A stretch of 64,000 nt of DNA from Paracoccus seriniphilus (GTDB lineage: Bacteria; Pseudomonadota; Alphaproteobacteria; Rhodobacterales; Rhodobacteraceae): the NCBI RefSeq assembly GCF_028553745.1, contig NZ_CP067129.1, positions 2,462,501-2,526,500 of the forward strand, read 5' to 3'. Positions 28,702 to 36,045 of this stretch are shown piece after piece; within the stretch, counting starts at the first letter, position 1; the number at the start of each line of letters is the position of its first letter. The notes under the pieces were generated by a model, which worked only from the letters and a program-made list of their open reading frames with translations, searched no databases and was not told the DNA's origin. The position numbers were made by a program, and so were the translations under genes.

Positions 28702-28730
28702 GAGATAGAGATCACCCTTGACCGGGTCAA
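28702..28730 (-). promoter_or_regulatory. Predicted sigma-70 promoter of the guanidinium exporter
   Basis: On the minus strand TTGACC (28730-28725), a 17-bp spacer and TATCTC (28707-28702) form a good promoter. Transcription would begin near 28694-28696, placing the riboswitch at the very 5' end of the message. The -35 lies inside the palindrome CTTGACC-C-GGTCAAG (28718-28732 region), which could also be an operator. Confidence 0.55.
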
Positions 28731-28762
28731 GAAGCCGACAGCGGCGGATGTGATGGGTTCAT

Positions 28763-28785
28763 GGGTATTTGGACGAAGAAGAAGG
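28763..28785 (+). repeat. 23-bp intergenic repeat, copy 2
   Basis: Identical over 23 bases to 5661-5683 (starts GGGTATTTGGACGAAG). It lies 6 bp beyond the stop of the minus-strand hydroxylase gene. Confidence 0.75.
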
Positions 28786-28791
28786 ACGCGT

Positions 28792-29988
28792 TCAGCGCAA
28801 CCCCAGGCCCGCGCGCATCATGAGCCGGCGCAGGGGCGCAATGCCGTAAAGCCCGCCAAGGGTCGCTGCGCGAATATCGCGCAGCGGGCGGATGCCGGCC
28901 TGACTGGCACGGTTCAGGGCGTCGATCCCGATAAGGCGGGCATAGGCTTCGGGCCGGCGGGCACGTTCATAGCTGCGCAGGCTCTCGGCGCTGCCCGGAT
29001 CGGAGCGGGACAGATCAACCAGAGTCGAGAGATCGGCCAGGCTCATGTTCAGGCCCTGCGCGCCAATGGGGGGCACGACATGGGCGGCCTCGGCGATGAG
29101 GGCTGTCCTTGTCGCAACGAAGCGATCCGCAATCTGGCTGATGATCGGCCATTGCGTCAGCGGGGTCACCCGCGTCAGCAGCCCAAGGACTCCGGCCGAG
29201 CGAATGTTGAGCTGCTGATTGAATTCATCATCAGACAGGGCCGCAAGGCGGGCGATTTCCCGCCCGTTTTCCATCCAGACCACAGCCGAACAGGGTTTCC
29301 CATCACGGTCCGGCAGCGGCACCAGCGTGAAGGGTCCGCCCGAGCGATGCACTTCGGTCGAAACATTTTCATGCGGCAGTTCATGGGTGACCGCAAATGC
29401 CAGGGCCTTCTGCCCATAGCGAAATGTCCGGACACCGATCCCCAGTGCCTGGCGCACCGGCGAGTTGCGCCCGTCTGCCCCGATCAGCAGTCGCGCGCGC
29501 AGTTTTCGCCCGTTGCTGAGCGTGACCAGGGCACCCTCGTCGCGCGCGATCACATCCTGGGTTCCGGTTCCCGGCAGAAAGCTGACCGATTGCAGCTGTT
29601 GCAGACGATCCAGGATTTCACGACGCAGCAGCCAGTTGGGCAGGTTCCAGCCAAAGGGCTTGTCGCCGATCTCGGCGGCATCGAATTCGCGCGTCAGGCG
29701 CGGTGTCGCGCTGCGCCCGCCCGCATCGACGATACGCATGATCTGAAGCGGGGTCGCATGGGGGTCAAGTCGCTGCCAGAGGCCAATCCGGTCCAGCAGA
29801 TCAACGGAGGGGGTCAGGAATGCGGTCGTGCGCAAATCTGCGCCAGCCTGATCCTCGCTGGTGACAGGGGGGGCGGGATCGACACAAACGGTCGTCAGCC
29901 CCTCGGCACCGAAGGCCGCGGCCGTCATCAGCCCCGCGATACCGCCGCCTGAAACCAGGACGTCAACCTGTTCGATATCCGCCGTCAT
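28792..29988 (-). CDS. FAD-dependent monooxygenase of the UbiH/UbiF/Coq6 family
   Basis: 398-residue flavoprotein hydroxylase, probably acting on a ubiquinone-ring intermediate. The dinucleotide motif GGGIAGLMTA is at residues ~14-23, the middle motif near LLIGADGRNSPVR, and the second FAD motif IAEAAHVVPPIGAQGLNMSL near residue 290. In most relatives the latter reads GDAAH; here it is AEAAH, keeping acidity with Glu for Asp. The ring position hydroxylated cannot be read from the sequence. A 61-residue membrane protein gene lies just upstream on the same strand. Confidence 0.85.
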   Translation of the reverse strand: MTADIEQVDVLVSGGGIAGLMTAAAFGAEGLTTVCVDPAPPVTSEDQAGADLRTTAFLTPSVDLLDRIGLWQRLDPHATPLQIMRIVDAGGRSATPRLTREFDAAEIGDKPFGWNLPNWLLRREILDRLQQLQSVSFLPGTGTQDVIARDEGALVTLSNGRKLRARLLIGADGRNSPVRQALGIGVRTFRYGQKALAFAVTHELPHENVSTEVHRSGGPFTLVPLPDRDGKPCSAVVWMENGREIARLAALSDDEFNQQLNIRSAGVLGLLTRVTPLTQWPIISQIADRFVATRTALIAEAAHVVPPIGAQGLNMSLADLSTLVDLSRSDPGSAESLRSYERARRPEAYARLIGIDALNRASQAGIRPLRDIRAATLGGLYGIAPLRRLMMRAGLGLR

Positions 29989-30036
29989 CCTGTCGCCTTC
30001 TGCCTGTCAGGCACTGTGCCGCACATCGGGATCGGA

Positions 30037-30222
30037 TCAGTTCCCGGCCGTGAAGGTCAGCATGACCACGAAGACGGCCAGCGTCAGCACCAGGCCGACG
30101 ATTCCCAGCACTGGCAGCCCGAACATCGCGACAAGCGCCGCGACGACCACGATGACAAGCAGGAGGATGGCAAAGATTCGATAGGCAAGGCGATTGTCAG
30201 CCGAAGTGGGATCATTGGTCAT
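30037..30222 (-). CDS. Small two-helix membrane protein
   Basis: 61 residues: a short polar N-terminus (MTNDPTSADNRLAYRIFAI) then two hydrophobic helices separated by the turn GLPVLGIVG. Not recognised as a named family. It lies 48 bp upstream of the UbiH-like gene on the same strand and may share its transcript. The clean membrane pattern and an acceptable start support a real gene. Confidence 0.6.
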   Translation of the reverse strand: MTNDPTSADNRLAYRIFAILLLVIVVVAALVAMFGLPVLGIVGLVLTLAVFVVMLTFTAGN

Positions 30223-30272
30223 GGACAGAAATCCTTGGTGGGTCGGCGCGTTCCACGGCCATTTAGCCTGCT

Positions 30273-30956
30273 TCAGCCTTCAAGGGCAATCGCTGACAGA
30301 AAGGCGAAGAGATCATCGCTGCGGTACATCACATGCGCAAGGTCCTGCTCTGGCTGGGCATTTCCATCCCCGGTTACATCGGGTCCGCTATGGCCGCGAC
30401 CTATCAGCACAGTGCGCATCCCCAGCGCATGGGGCACGATCAGATTGCGCGGGTCGTCCTCGAACATGGCGGCGCGCCCGGGATCGACGCCGGACTGGCG
30501 CAGCACGGCTGCATAGGCCCGCTCATCAGGCTTGGGATGAAAGCCGGTTTCCTCGACGCCATAGATTTCTTCGAACAGATCCAGCCCGCGCGCGGCCAGA
30601 ACCTTGCGGGCATAGCGCGAATCGCCATTCGTGTGGATCAATTTGCGTCCGGGCAATGCCGAAATGACCGCCGCCAGTTCCGGGGCCGGCACCAGCGGGG
30701 TGAAATCGATGTCATGCACCTCGTCCAGATAGGCCACGGGATCAATGGCATGTTCCGCCATCAGCCCGGCCAGCGTCGTGCCGTGCTGGCGCCAGTAATC
30801 CCTTCTCAGCCGGTCCGCGTCCTGGGGCTCGACCCGCAGCAGACGCATCACATAGCGGGTCATGCGGGCCTCGATCTGGGGAAACAGCGCCATTTCGGGC
30901 GGATAGAGCGTATTGTCCAGATCGAAGATCCAGGCATCGATATTTGAAAAATCCAT
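30273..30956 (-). CDS. HAD-family pyrimidine 5'-nucleotidase
   Basis: 227-residue haloacid dehalogenase phosphatase of the Sdt1/PHM8-like pyrimidine 5'-nucleotidase group. Motif I DLDNTLYP has the nucleophilic and acid Asp residues (near 12 and 14), motif II is IHTNGD, the motif III lysine is in HPKPDERAY and motif IV is FEDDPRNL. The ATG (MDFSNIDAWIFDLDN) was chosen because the long upstream frame overlaps the divergent GntR gene. Substrate (UMP/CMP-type nucleotides) is inferred from the family. Confidence 0.87.
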   Translation of the reverse strand: MDFSNIDAWIFDLDNTLYPPEMALFPQIEARMTRYVMRLLRVEPQDADRLRRDYWRQHGTTLAGLMAEHAIDPVAYLDEVHDIDFTPLVPAPELAAVISALPGRKLIHTNGDSRYARKVLAARGLDLFEEIYGVEETGFHPKPDERAYAAVLRQSGVDPGRAAMFEDDPRNLIVPHALGMRTVLIGRGHSGPDVTGDGNAQPEQDLAHVMYRSDDLFAFLSAIALEG

Positions 30957-30991
30957 GTCTTTACCGATAGCCTGCGTGTCTCTGGCTTGCA

Positions 30992-31012
30992 ATTGGCGCG
31001 CGACCGGCCAAT
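30992..31012. promoter_or_regulatory. Inverted repeat, candidate GntR operator
   Basis: ATTGGC-N9-GCCAAT lies 9 bp before the GntR start codon, in the 65-bp divergent region with the HAD nucleotidase gene. Position fits autoregulation; the arms and spacing have not been compared with known FCD operators. Confidence 0.35.
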
Positions 31013-31021
31013 CGTGTCGCC

Positions 31022-31651
31022 ATGAAAGATGATGCCTATTCCCTGATCCTTGCCGCGATCGAAGCCGGCACCTATCGGCCCGGAGACCGGCTGGTTGAAT
31101 CCGAACTGGCCGAACGTTTTGGCGTGTCCCGCACCCCGGTGCGCGAGGCGTTGCAGCGTCTTGAAACCCAGGCCATGCTGGTGCGCGATGGACGCAGCCT
31201 GATCGTGGGGTCGCTGGATCACAACCAGCTGGCCGAACTTTACGTGGTGCGCGCCGAACTGGAGGCGCTGGCAGCGCGGCTGGCGGCACGCCACGCCACG
31301 CCCGAAGAGGTGCGCGTACTGGCGCAGATGGTGGCCGAGGATCAGAAAGCCATCGGCGATCCCGAATTTCTGGCCCGTGCCAACCGGCGGTTCCATCACC
31401 AGCTGCATCTGGCCTCGCACAACCGCTATCTGGTGCAGCAGCTCGATCTGGTTCACCGGACCATGGCGCTGATGGCAAAGACCTCGCTGGCTGCCGAAGG
31501 GCGCAGCGAAATGGCGCTGTCCGAACACAAGAATATCGTCGATGCCATTGCCGCAGGGGATGGCGATGCCGCCGATGCCGCCCTGCGCCAGCATATCTCG
31601 ATGGCATGGGAAACGCGGCTCAAGCTCGAGGCCAATAACGATCATGGCTGA
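31022..31651 (+). CDS. GntR family transcriptional regulator (FCD subfamily)
   Basis: 209 residues. The winged-helix domain occupies residues ~1-65 (GTYRPGDRLVESELAERFGV, SRTPVREALQRLE). The all-helical FCD effector domain fills ~70-200, with metal/ligand-type histidines in RRFHHQLHLASHN and ALSEHKNIVDAIAAGD. FCD regulators usually sense carboxylates. Its 3' end overlaps the next small gene by 8 bp. The target is unknown; it could control itself and the divergent nucleotidase. Confidence 0.88.
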   Translation: MKDDAYSLILAAIEAGTYRPGDRLVESELAERFGVSRTPVREALQRLETQAMLVRDGRSLIVGSLDHNQLAELYVVRAELEALAARLAARHATPEEVRVLAQMVAEDQKAIGDPEFLARANRRFHHQLHLASHNRYLVQQLDLVHRTMALMAKTSLAAEGRSEMALSEHKNIVDAIAAGDGDAADAALRQHISMAWETRLKLEANNDHG

Positions 31652-31952
31652 ACGTGCCCCCACCACCCTTGCCGAAGCCGATCCCAAGAACCTGATCCGC
31701 GAGAGCTTTGCCATCGAGGGGATCGGCATCGGGGAATGTCGGTCGATCTTCCTGGACTGGGCGCTGTCCCTGCCGGACGGTCAGGACCAGATCCTGTCGA
31801 TCCGCTTTCTTCTGAATCACTACGCGCCCAAGGCATCTTCGCAGGATCAGAGCCATCCGATGGTCACGGTGCTGATCGAGGGCGCGCAGGCCCACAGCTC
31901 TACCGCGCGACGGCGCGGCGGGCGCGCCGCACGCATGACGGACCCCGGCTGA
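31644..31952 (+). CDS. Conserved hypothetical protein
   Basis: 102 residues, soluble, no signal peptide. The middle (ESFAIEGIGIGECRSIFLDW, ALSLPDGQDQILSIRFLLNH) looks globular; the end is basic and Ser/Arg-rich. No family recognised. It overlaps the GntR gene by 8 bp and is followed after 5 bp by the DNA glycosylase gene, so it is part of a four-gene unit. An upstream frame extension inside the GntR gene is not supported. Confidence 0.65.
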   Translation: MAERAPTTLAEADPKNLIRESFAIEGIGIGECRSIFLDWALSLPDGQDQILSIRFLLNHYAPKASSQDQSHPMVTVLIEGAQAHSSTARRRGGRAARMTDPG

Positions 31953-31957
31953 GCCCG

Positions 31958-32581
31958 ATGCGGCTGATCGAAACACCCGAGGATCTGGCCGAAGGCGCTG
32001 CCTATCTGAGCGCGATCTGCCCGGTCTGGGCGCAGGTCCTGCCCCAGCTTGGCCCCCTGCCCCTGCGCAGGCGCAGCGACGGTTTCGAAGCCATCGCCAG
32101 CGCCATTGTCGGCCAGCAGATTTCCATTGCCGCCGCTGCCGCCATCTGGAGCCGGATGGAAGCCGCCGGTCTGACCGATCCGCAGACCATGGCCAGCGCA
32201 AGCGAGGACGATCTGCGTGCCGCCGGCCTGTCGCGCCCCAAGGCTCGCTACCTGCAGGCCATCGCCAAGGCGCAACCCGATTGGCAGGCGCTGCGCGAGA
32301 TGCCCGATGACGAGGCCCAGAAGCAATTGGTCGCCCTGCCGGGAATCGGGGTCTGGACCGCCGAGATCTATCTTAAATTCGCGATGGGGCGGGCCGATGT
32401 GCTGGCCGCCGGCGACCTGGCCCTGCAAGAGGGCGCGCGCATGATGTACGGGCTTGAGGCGCGCCCGACGGCGGCGCAATTGCGTGACATGGCCAAGGCC
32501 TGGAGCCCATGGCGCGCGGTTGCGGCGCGGGGACTCTGGGCCTATTACCGGCAGGCAAAAGGACGTGAGGGAATTCGATGA
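31958..32581 (+). CDS. alkA: DNA-3-methyladenine glycosylase, AlkA/HhH-GPD family
   Basis: 207-residue base-excision repair glycosylase that removes alkylated purines. The helix-hairpin-helix is LPGIGVWTAEIYLKFAMG, followed by the catalytic Asp in VLAAGDLALQEG; AIVGQQISIAAAAAIWSRM is the conserved core helix. It lacks the N-terminal domain of E. coli AlkA, as most short bacterial members do. The stop overlaps the following esterase start (ATGA). Confidence 0.88.
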   Translation: MRLIETPEDLAEGAAYLSAICPVWAQVLPQLGPLPLRRRSDGFEAIASAIVGQQISIAAAAAIWSRMEAAGLTDPQTMASASEDDLRAAGLSRPKARYLQAIAKAQPDWQALREMPDDEAQKQLVALPGIGVWTAEIYLKFAMGRADVLAAGDLALQEGARMMYGLEARPTAAQLRDMAKAWSPWRAVAARGLWAYYRQAKGREGIR

Positions 32582-33231
32582 CAACGCTGAAATCCGCCCG
32601 CAAGGGTCCAGAAAAGGCCGATGCGGTCGTGGTCTTTCTTCACGGCTATGGTGCGGATGGTGCCGATCTTCTGGGGCTGGCCGATCCCTTGGCCCCGCAT
32701 CTGCCGGGCACGGCATTCCATGCCCCCGATGCCCCGGAAAAGAGCGTGAACAATCCCTTTGGATATCAATGGTTCCCGATCCCCTGGCTCGACGGCTCTG
32801 ACGAGGCCGAGGCCAGCGCCGCCATGGGCCGCTCGATCGAGGCATTGAACGTCTATCTGGACAAGATACTGGCTGATGAGGGCCTGACACCCGACCGCAT
32901 GGTCGTCATCGGTTTCTCGCAGGGCACGATGATGGCGCTGCATGTGCTGCCCCGTCGCGACAAGGCGGTGGCCGGGATCATCGGATTTTCCGGGCGCCTG
33001 CTGAACCCCGAGACCCTGCAGGCCGAAGCGCGGGTGAAACCGCCGGTCCTGCTGTTGCATGGCGATCAGGATCCCGTCGTTCCCTTCGAGGACATGGGGC
33101 TTGCGGGCACGGCATTGGAACAGGCGGGCTTCACCGTCTATGGCCATGTCATGAAGGGCACCGCCCATGGCATCTCTCCGGACGGCCTGTCCGTTGCACT
33201 GGGTTTCCTGAAGGACCGGCTGGGGAAATAG
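32578..33231 (+). CDS. Alpha/beta hydrolase, carboxylesterase/phospholipase family
   Basis: 217-residue serine hydrolase of the acyl-protein thioesterase-like family (Abhydrolase_2). The catalytic triad is visible: Ser114 in GFSQG, Asp165 in HGDQDPVVP and His197 in KGTAHGI. The oxyanion segment is FLHGYGADG. It has no signal peptide, so it is cytosolic. Translationally coupled to alkA. Substrate unknown; short-chain esters or acyl thioesters are likely from the family. Confidence 0.9.
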   Translation: MTTLKSARKGPEKADAVVVFLHGYGADGADLLGLADPLAPHLPGTAFHAPDAPEKSVNNPFGYQWFPIPWLDGSDEAEASAAMGRSIEALNVYLDKILADEGLTPDRMVVIGFSQGTMMALHVLPRRDKAVAGIIGFSGRLLNPETLQAEARVKPPVLLLHGDQDPVVPFEDMGLAGTALEQAGFTVYGHVMKGTAHGISPDGLSVALGFLKDRLGK

Positions 33232-33244
33232 GCGCCAGGGGCAT

Positions 33245-33688
33245 TCAGCTCCACAGATGCGGCTCGGCCAGTTCGATGGAATTCCCCGCCGGATCGCGGA
33301 AATACAGCGATCTGGCACCATTGGGCCATTGGAAATCCGCCTCGATCGCGATTCCATGGGCGATCAGATGTTGTCGCCAGCGATCCATCTGATCGGCCGC
33401 GACCGCCATGCAGAAATGCCCCGGCCCGCGTGCGCCATGGGGCGGCACCGGCAGGCGGGCGGTGGATGAGGGCGGCTTTTCCGTCGCATCGGGGCAAAAG
33501 ACCAGCAGGACCTGCGGGCGCGGCCTGTCCTGCACACGAAAGAAGACATGCCGTCCCGGGACGCTTTGAAATGCCTCCAGCCCCATGACGCCCTGCCAGA
33601 AGTCACGCGCAGCCGTCAGATCCGCAGCATATAGCGCGGATTCCATCACTCCCAGAACTGGCGGCGACGTCTTGGTCATGGCCGTCAT
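33245..33688 (-). CDS. VOC superfamily (glyoxalase/bleomycin resistance-type) protein
   Basis: 147 residues forming two beta-alpha-beta-beta-beta modules. VMESALYAADLTAARDFWQG begins the first module and GHFCMAVAADQMDRW the second; SLYFRDPAGNSIELAEP carries the C-terminal metal-ligand Glu. Function unassigned: VOC folds include dioxygenases, lyases and antibiotic-binding proteins. It converges tightly (13 bp) with the esterase gene. Confidence 0.83.
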   Translation of the reverse strand: MTAMTKTSPPVLGVMESALYAADLTAARDFWQGVMGLEAFQSVPGRHVFFRVQDRPRPQVLLVFCPDATEKPPSSTARLPVPPHGARGPGHFCMAVAADQMDRWRQHLIAHGIAIEADFQWPNGARSLYFRDPAGNSIELAEPHLWS

Positions 33689-33865
33689 GATGCCATCGGG
33701 GCCCGATCAGGGCAATCTGTCACGAGCTTGTCATCCCGGAGGGGTATTTCATCCCCATATCGAATACATGCGGGGACTTGTCAGACGCACGACGCGATAT
33801 ATAGTCGAAATCATGGATCTGACGGGCCTTCAGGCATTTCGCACGGGGGCAAGCGGGAAAGCAGC

Positions 33866-34465
33866 ATGCTGGACAAGCATCATCAGACGGAATTCAGAAC
33901 GCAGTTCGTACGCGAGCCTGCAGGCCTGAGACATCACCCGGCACTTGTTCTGAATGCCGATTATCGACCTCTCAGTTACTACCCTCTGTCGCTTTGGCCC
34001 TGGCAAGAGGCGATCAAGGCGGTGTTTCTGGATCGGGTCTCGATCATCGCCGAATATGACGAGGTCGTGCGAAGTCAAAGGCAGGCCTACCGGATCCCCT
34101 CGGTTGTCGTCCTGAAAGATTATGTGAAACCTCAAAAGCGCGTGGCCTTCACGCGCTTTAATCTTTTCTTGAGGGATGAATTCAGCTGCCAGTATTGCGG
34201 CGCCAAGGGCGATCTGACTTTTGACCATGTGGTCCCCCGCTCTCGTGGCGGCGTCACCAGCTGGGAAAATGTCGTGGCGGCCTGCAGCCCCTGCAATCTG
34301 AAAAAGGCCAATCGCAGCCTGCGCCATTGCGGGCTGACCCTGCGCCGCAAGCCCCGACGCCCAAGCCCCGAAGAGATGCACGCCATCGGCCGGCGCTTTC
34401 CGCCCAACCACCTGCATGAAAGCTGGATGGATTTCCTTTACTGGGACGCCGAACTGGACAGCTGA
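33866..34465 (+). CDS. HNH endonuclease domain protein
   Basis: 199 residues. The nuclease domain has a zinc ribbon with Cys108/Cys111 and Cys140/Cys143 and the Asp120-His121 pair (DLTFDHVVPRSRGG), followed by NLKKANRSL. The N-terminal half begins ALVLNADYRPLSYYPLSLWP, a segment shared by a widespread chromosomal HNH family whose role is unknown. Its last 28 bp overlap the 3' end of the opposite DUF1638 gene. No methyltransferase or phage gene is nearby, so it need not be a restriction enzyme. Confidence 0.88.
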   Translation: MLDKHHQTEFRTQFVREPAGLRHHPALVLNADYRPLSYYPLSLWPWQEAIKAVFLDRVSIIAEYDEVVRSQRQAYRIPSVVVLKDYVKPQKRVAFTRFNLFLRDEFSCQYCGAKGDLTFDHVVPRSRGGVTSWENVVAACSPCNLKKANRSLRHCGLTLRRKPRRPSPEEMHAIGRRFPPNHLHESWMDFLYWDAELDS

Positions 34466-35061
34466 GCCAGAATATCCGGCAGATCGCCATATCCGGTCAG
34501 GCGCCTTTCATAGGCCAGACCCAGTCGCGCGGCGGCGACCCTTGCGCGTTCATCCAGTTCGGGATCATCGGTCTGCGCCAGGTAGATCAGCCGCTCATAG
34601 TGCTCGAAATACATGTCCCGCAATTGCGGATGCCGATCCAGCCCCATGGCGCGCCAGACAAAGGCGTCGAACTGCCGCACCAGGAAATCGGTCAGATAAA
34701 AGGATGTGAATTCCTGTTCGGCGCGGGCGGCATGGGCCGCGATACCGTCGAAAAATGCATAGCAATGCGGGCCGGGGATCATCTCGACGCCCAGTTCCGC
34801 GCAACGCGCCTGCAACAAGCCGCCAGTGCCGCAATCGGCGTAGACGACAATGATCCTGTCATATTTCTGCTGGAAACGCCGCACCGCAGCCTCGACCGCA
34901 TCGGGGATTTTCTCGGGGCGCAGGTGCAGATCGGCGGGCAGACAATGAAGATCCAGATGCCGCCAGCCGTTCATGTCGCGAATGGCCATCAACTCGCGCG
35001 CCAAGGCACCGCAGGCCAGCATCAGGCCGGAAGGCGGCGCAGGGCTAGCCTTCGTGGTCAT
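34438..35061 (-). CDS. DUF1638 domain-containing protein
   Basis: 207 residues covering the whole DUF1638 family. Conserved features are LMLACGALARELMAI, HCLPADLHLRPEKIPDAVE, IIVVYADCGTGGLLQARC and MIPGPHCYAFFDG. Several invariant Cys and His residues suggest metal binding, an inference. Members often occur near corrinoid methyltransferases, and this genome has corrinoid methylation genes 11 kb away, but no link is shown. The start overlaps the 3' end of a 57-residue membrane protein gene by 17 bp. Confidence 0.85.
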   Translation of the reverse strand: MTTKASPAPPSGLMLACGALARELMAIRDMNGWRHLDLHCLPADLHLRPEKIPDAVEAAVRRFQQKYDRIIVVYADCGTGGLLQARCAELGVEMIPGPHCYAFFDGIAAHAARAEQEFTSFYLTDFLVRQFDAFVWRAMGLDRHPQLRDMYFEHYERLIYLAQTDDPELDERARVAAARLGLAYERRLTGYGDLPDILAQLSSSASQ

Positions 35062-35218
35062 GCCTGTTGCGATGTCCCAGATGGATCACGGCCGCCGCGG
35101 TCAGAACCACCAATGCCAACGCCACCTCGGGCACGCCTGCCGTGAAGGAAACCCAAAGGGTCAGAACGGCTGCAACGATGACAGCAAGAACCAGCAATAG
35201 AAAATGCGTTAGCGGCAT
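35045..35218 (-). CDS. Small membrane protein encoded upstream of the DUF1638 gene
   Basis: 57-residue reading frame (start MPLTHFLLLVLAVIV, end GHRNRHDHEG) with two predicted membrane helices (about 5-25 and 31-46) and a His/Arg-rich tail HLGHRNRHDHEG. A strong ribosome-binding sequence AAGGAGG sits ten bases before the ATG. The stop lies inside the DUF1638 gene (17-bp overlap), which suggests translational coupling. No family recognised. The His-rich tail next to a Cys/His-rich protein hints at metal handling, a speculation. Confidence 0.65.
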   Translation of the reverse strand: MPLTHFLLLVLAVIVAAVLTLWVSFTAGVPEVALALVVLTAAAVIHLGHRNRHDHEG

Positions 35219-35352
35219 GACGACAAGGCCTCCTTATGACCAATATGGGTGCCCATTGGCCGGTTGGAAAGACCATCTTGTGAATGCTGGCAAAATTCAG
35301 CCTGCGGCCAGCATGTGCCGTAACGTAAATTCTCTGCGATTCCACGGCATTT

Positions 35353-35378
35353 CCGGCCTTGGCTCAGGGCAAGGCCGG
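35353..35378. terminator. Inverted repeat downstream of the anti-sigma gene
   Basis: A 9-bp perfect stem (ccggccttg / caaggccgg, 8-base loop) lies 32 bp past the stop of the NrsF-like gene. A TTTT run follows it on the plus strand only, so as a terminator of the minus-strand operon it would lack a U-tail. The 190-bp gap contains nothing else recognisable. Confidence 0.5.
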
Positions 35379-35409
35379 TTTTCACAGTCTCGCGATCATG
35401 CGATTCGCA

Positions 35410-36045
35410 CTACCAGCGCAGTTGAACGCGCCCGATCAGTGCCCCAAGCGCGCCGGTGATCAGGATCGCCAGCCCATACCATGACAGGAAGAACAGCGGC
35501 GCATCCTCATTGCAGTGCAGGGCATAAAGCGCGGCGCTGAATCCGCCGACGGCAAGACCCAGGAACAGGCCGCTGCGCAAAGGCGAAGGACTGGCTCCAT
35601 CTTTCAGCACCATCATGCCCACTGCCATCGGAATCATCGACAGCAATGTGATCGAGGTCAGACAGATGGCAAGCGTATTGCCCTGCATCTGCACCCACAT
35701 ATTCCCCTCTCTGGCCGAGATCATCGCGCTGACCAGCCACAGCAGGGCGGCACCGCCGACAAAGGCCAGCACGGTCTGTGCCGGAACCCGCGTTACTTCG
35801 GGCCGCGACAAACGCATACAGGCACGCATTGCCAGAAGCCCGACAGTCAGCGGCAGCACCCATTTCATCAGCGTCACAGGATTGGTCAACGCCTGTCCCA
35901 GATCGGGCCGAATCCCCAGCGCCGCAAGCAGGGCAGTGCCGACGACAGCCAGGGCCAGCCCGGCGCGCAGCATCACGCGGGGGGCTATCGGTCTTGGCGG
36001 CGTGTCATCCTGAGACAGGATCGCGATCAGTTGATCGGTTTTCAT
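35410..36045 (-). CDS. nrsF: NrsF-type (DUF1109) membrane anti-sigma factor
   Basis: 211 residues with six hydrophobic helices after a short cytoplasmic N-terminus (MKTDQLIAILSQDDTPPRPI). This is the DUF1109/NrsF layout, in which the inner-membrane protein holds an ECF sigma factor inactive until a periplasmic signal. In Caulobacter NrsF two conserved cysteines sense metals; here Cys36-region residues are not obvious, but ACMRLSRPEV and ALHCNEDAPL contain the two membrane-proximal cysteines. It overlaps the sigma gene by ATGA and so is coupled to it. Confidence 0.88.
   Translation of the reverse strand: MKTDQLIAILSQDDTPPRPIAPRVMLRAGLALAVVGTALLAALGIRPDLGQALTNPVTLMKWVLPLTVGLLAMRACMRLSRPEVTRVPAQTVLAFVGGAALLWLVSAMISAREGNMWVQMQGNTLAICLTSITLLSMIPMAVGMMVLKDGASPSPLRSGLFLGLAVGGFSAALYALHCNEDAPLFFLSWYGLAILITGALGALIGRVQLRW

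Noticed and set aside
28718..28732. CTTGACC/GGTCAAG palindrome as a MerR-family operator
   Set aside because: MerR operators sit between -35 and -10 elements about 19 bp apart. Here the spacer is 17 bp and the palindrome covers the -35, and no MerR gene is nearby.
33866..34465. HNH nuclease as part of a restriction or phage-defence island
   Set aside because: No methyltransferase, specificity subunit, integrase or other defence gene is nearby, and base composition matches the neighbours. The protein belongs to a common chromosomal HNH family.
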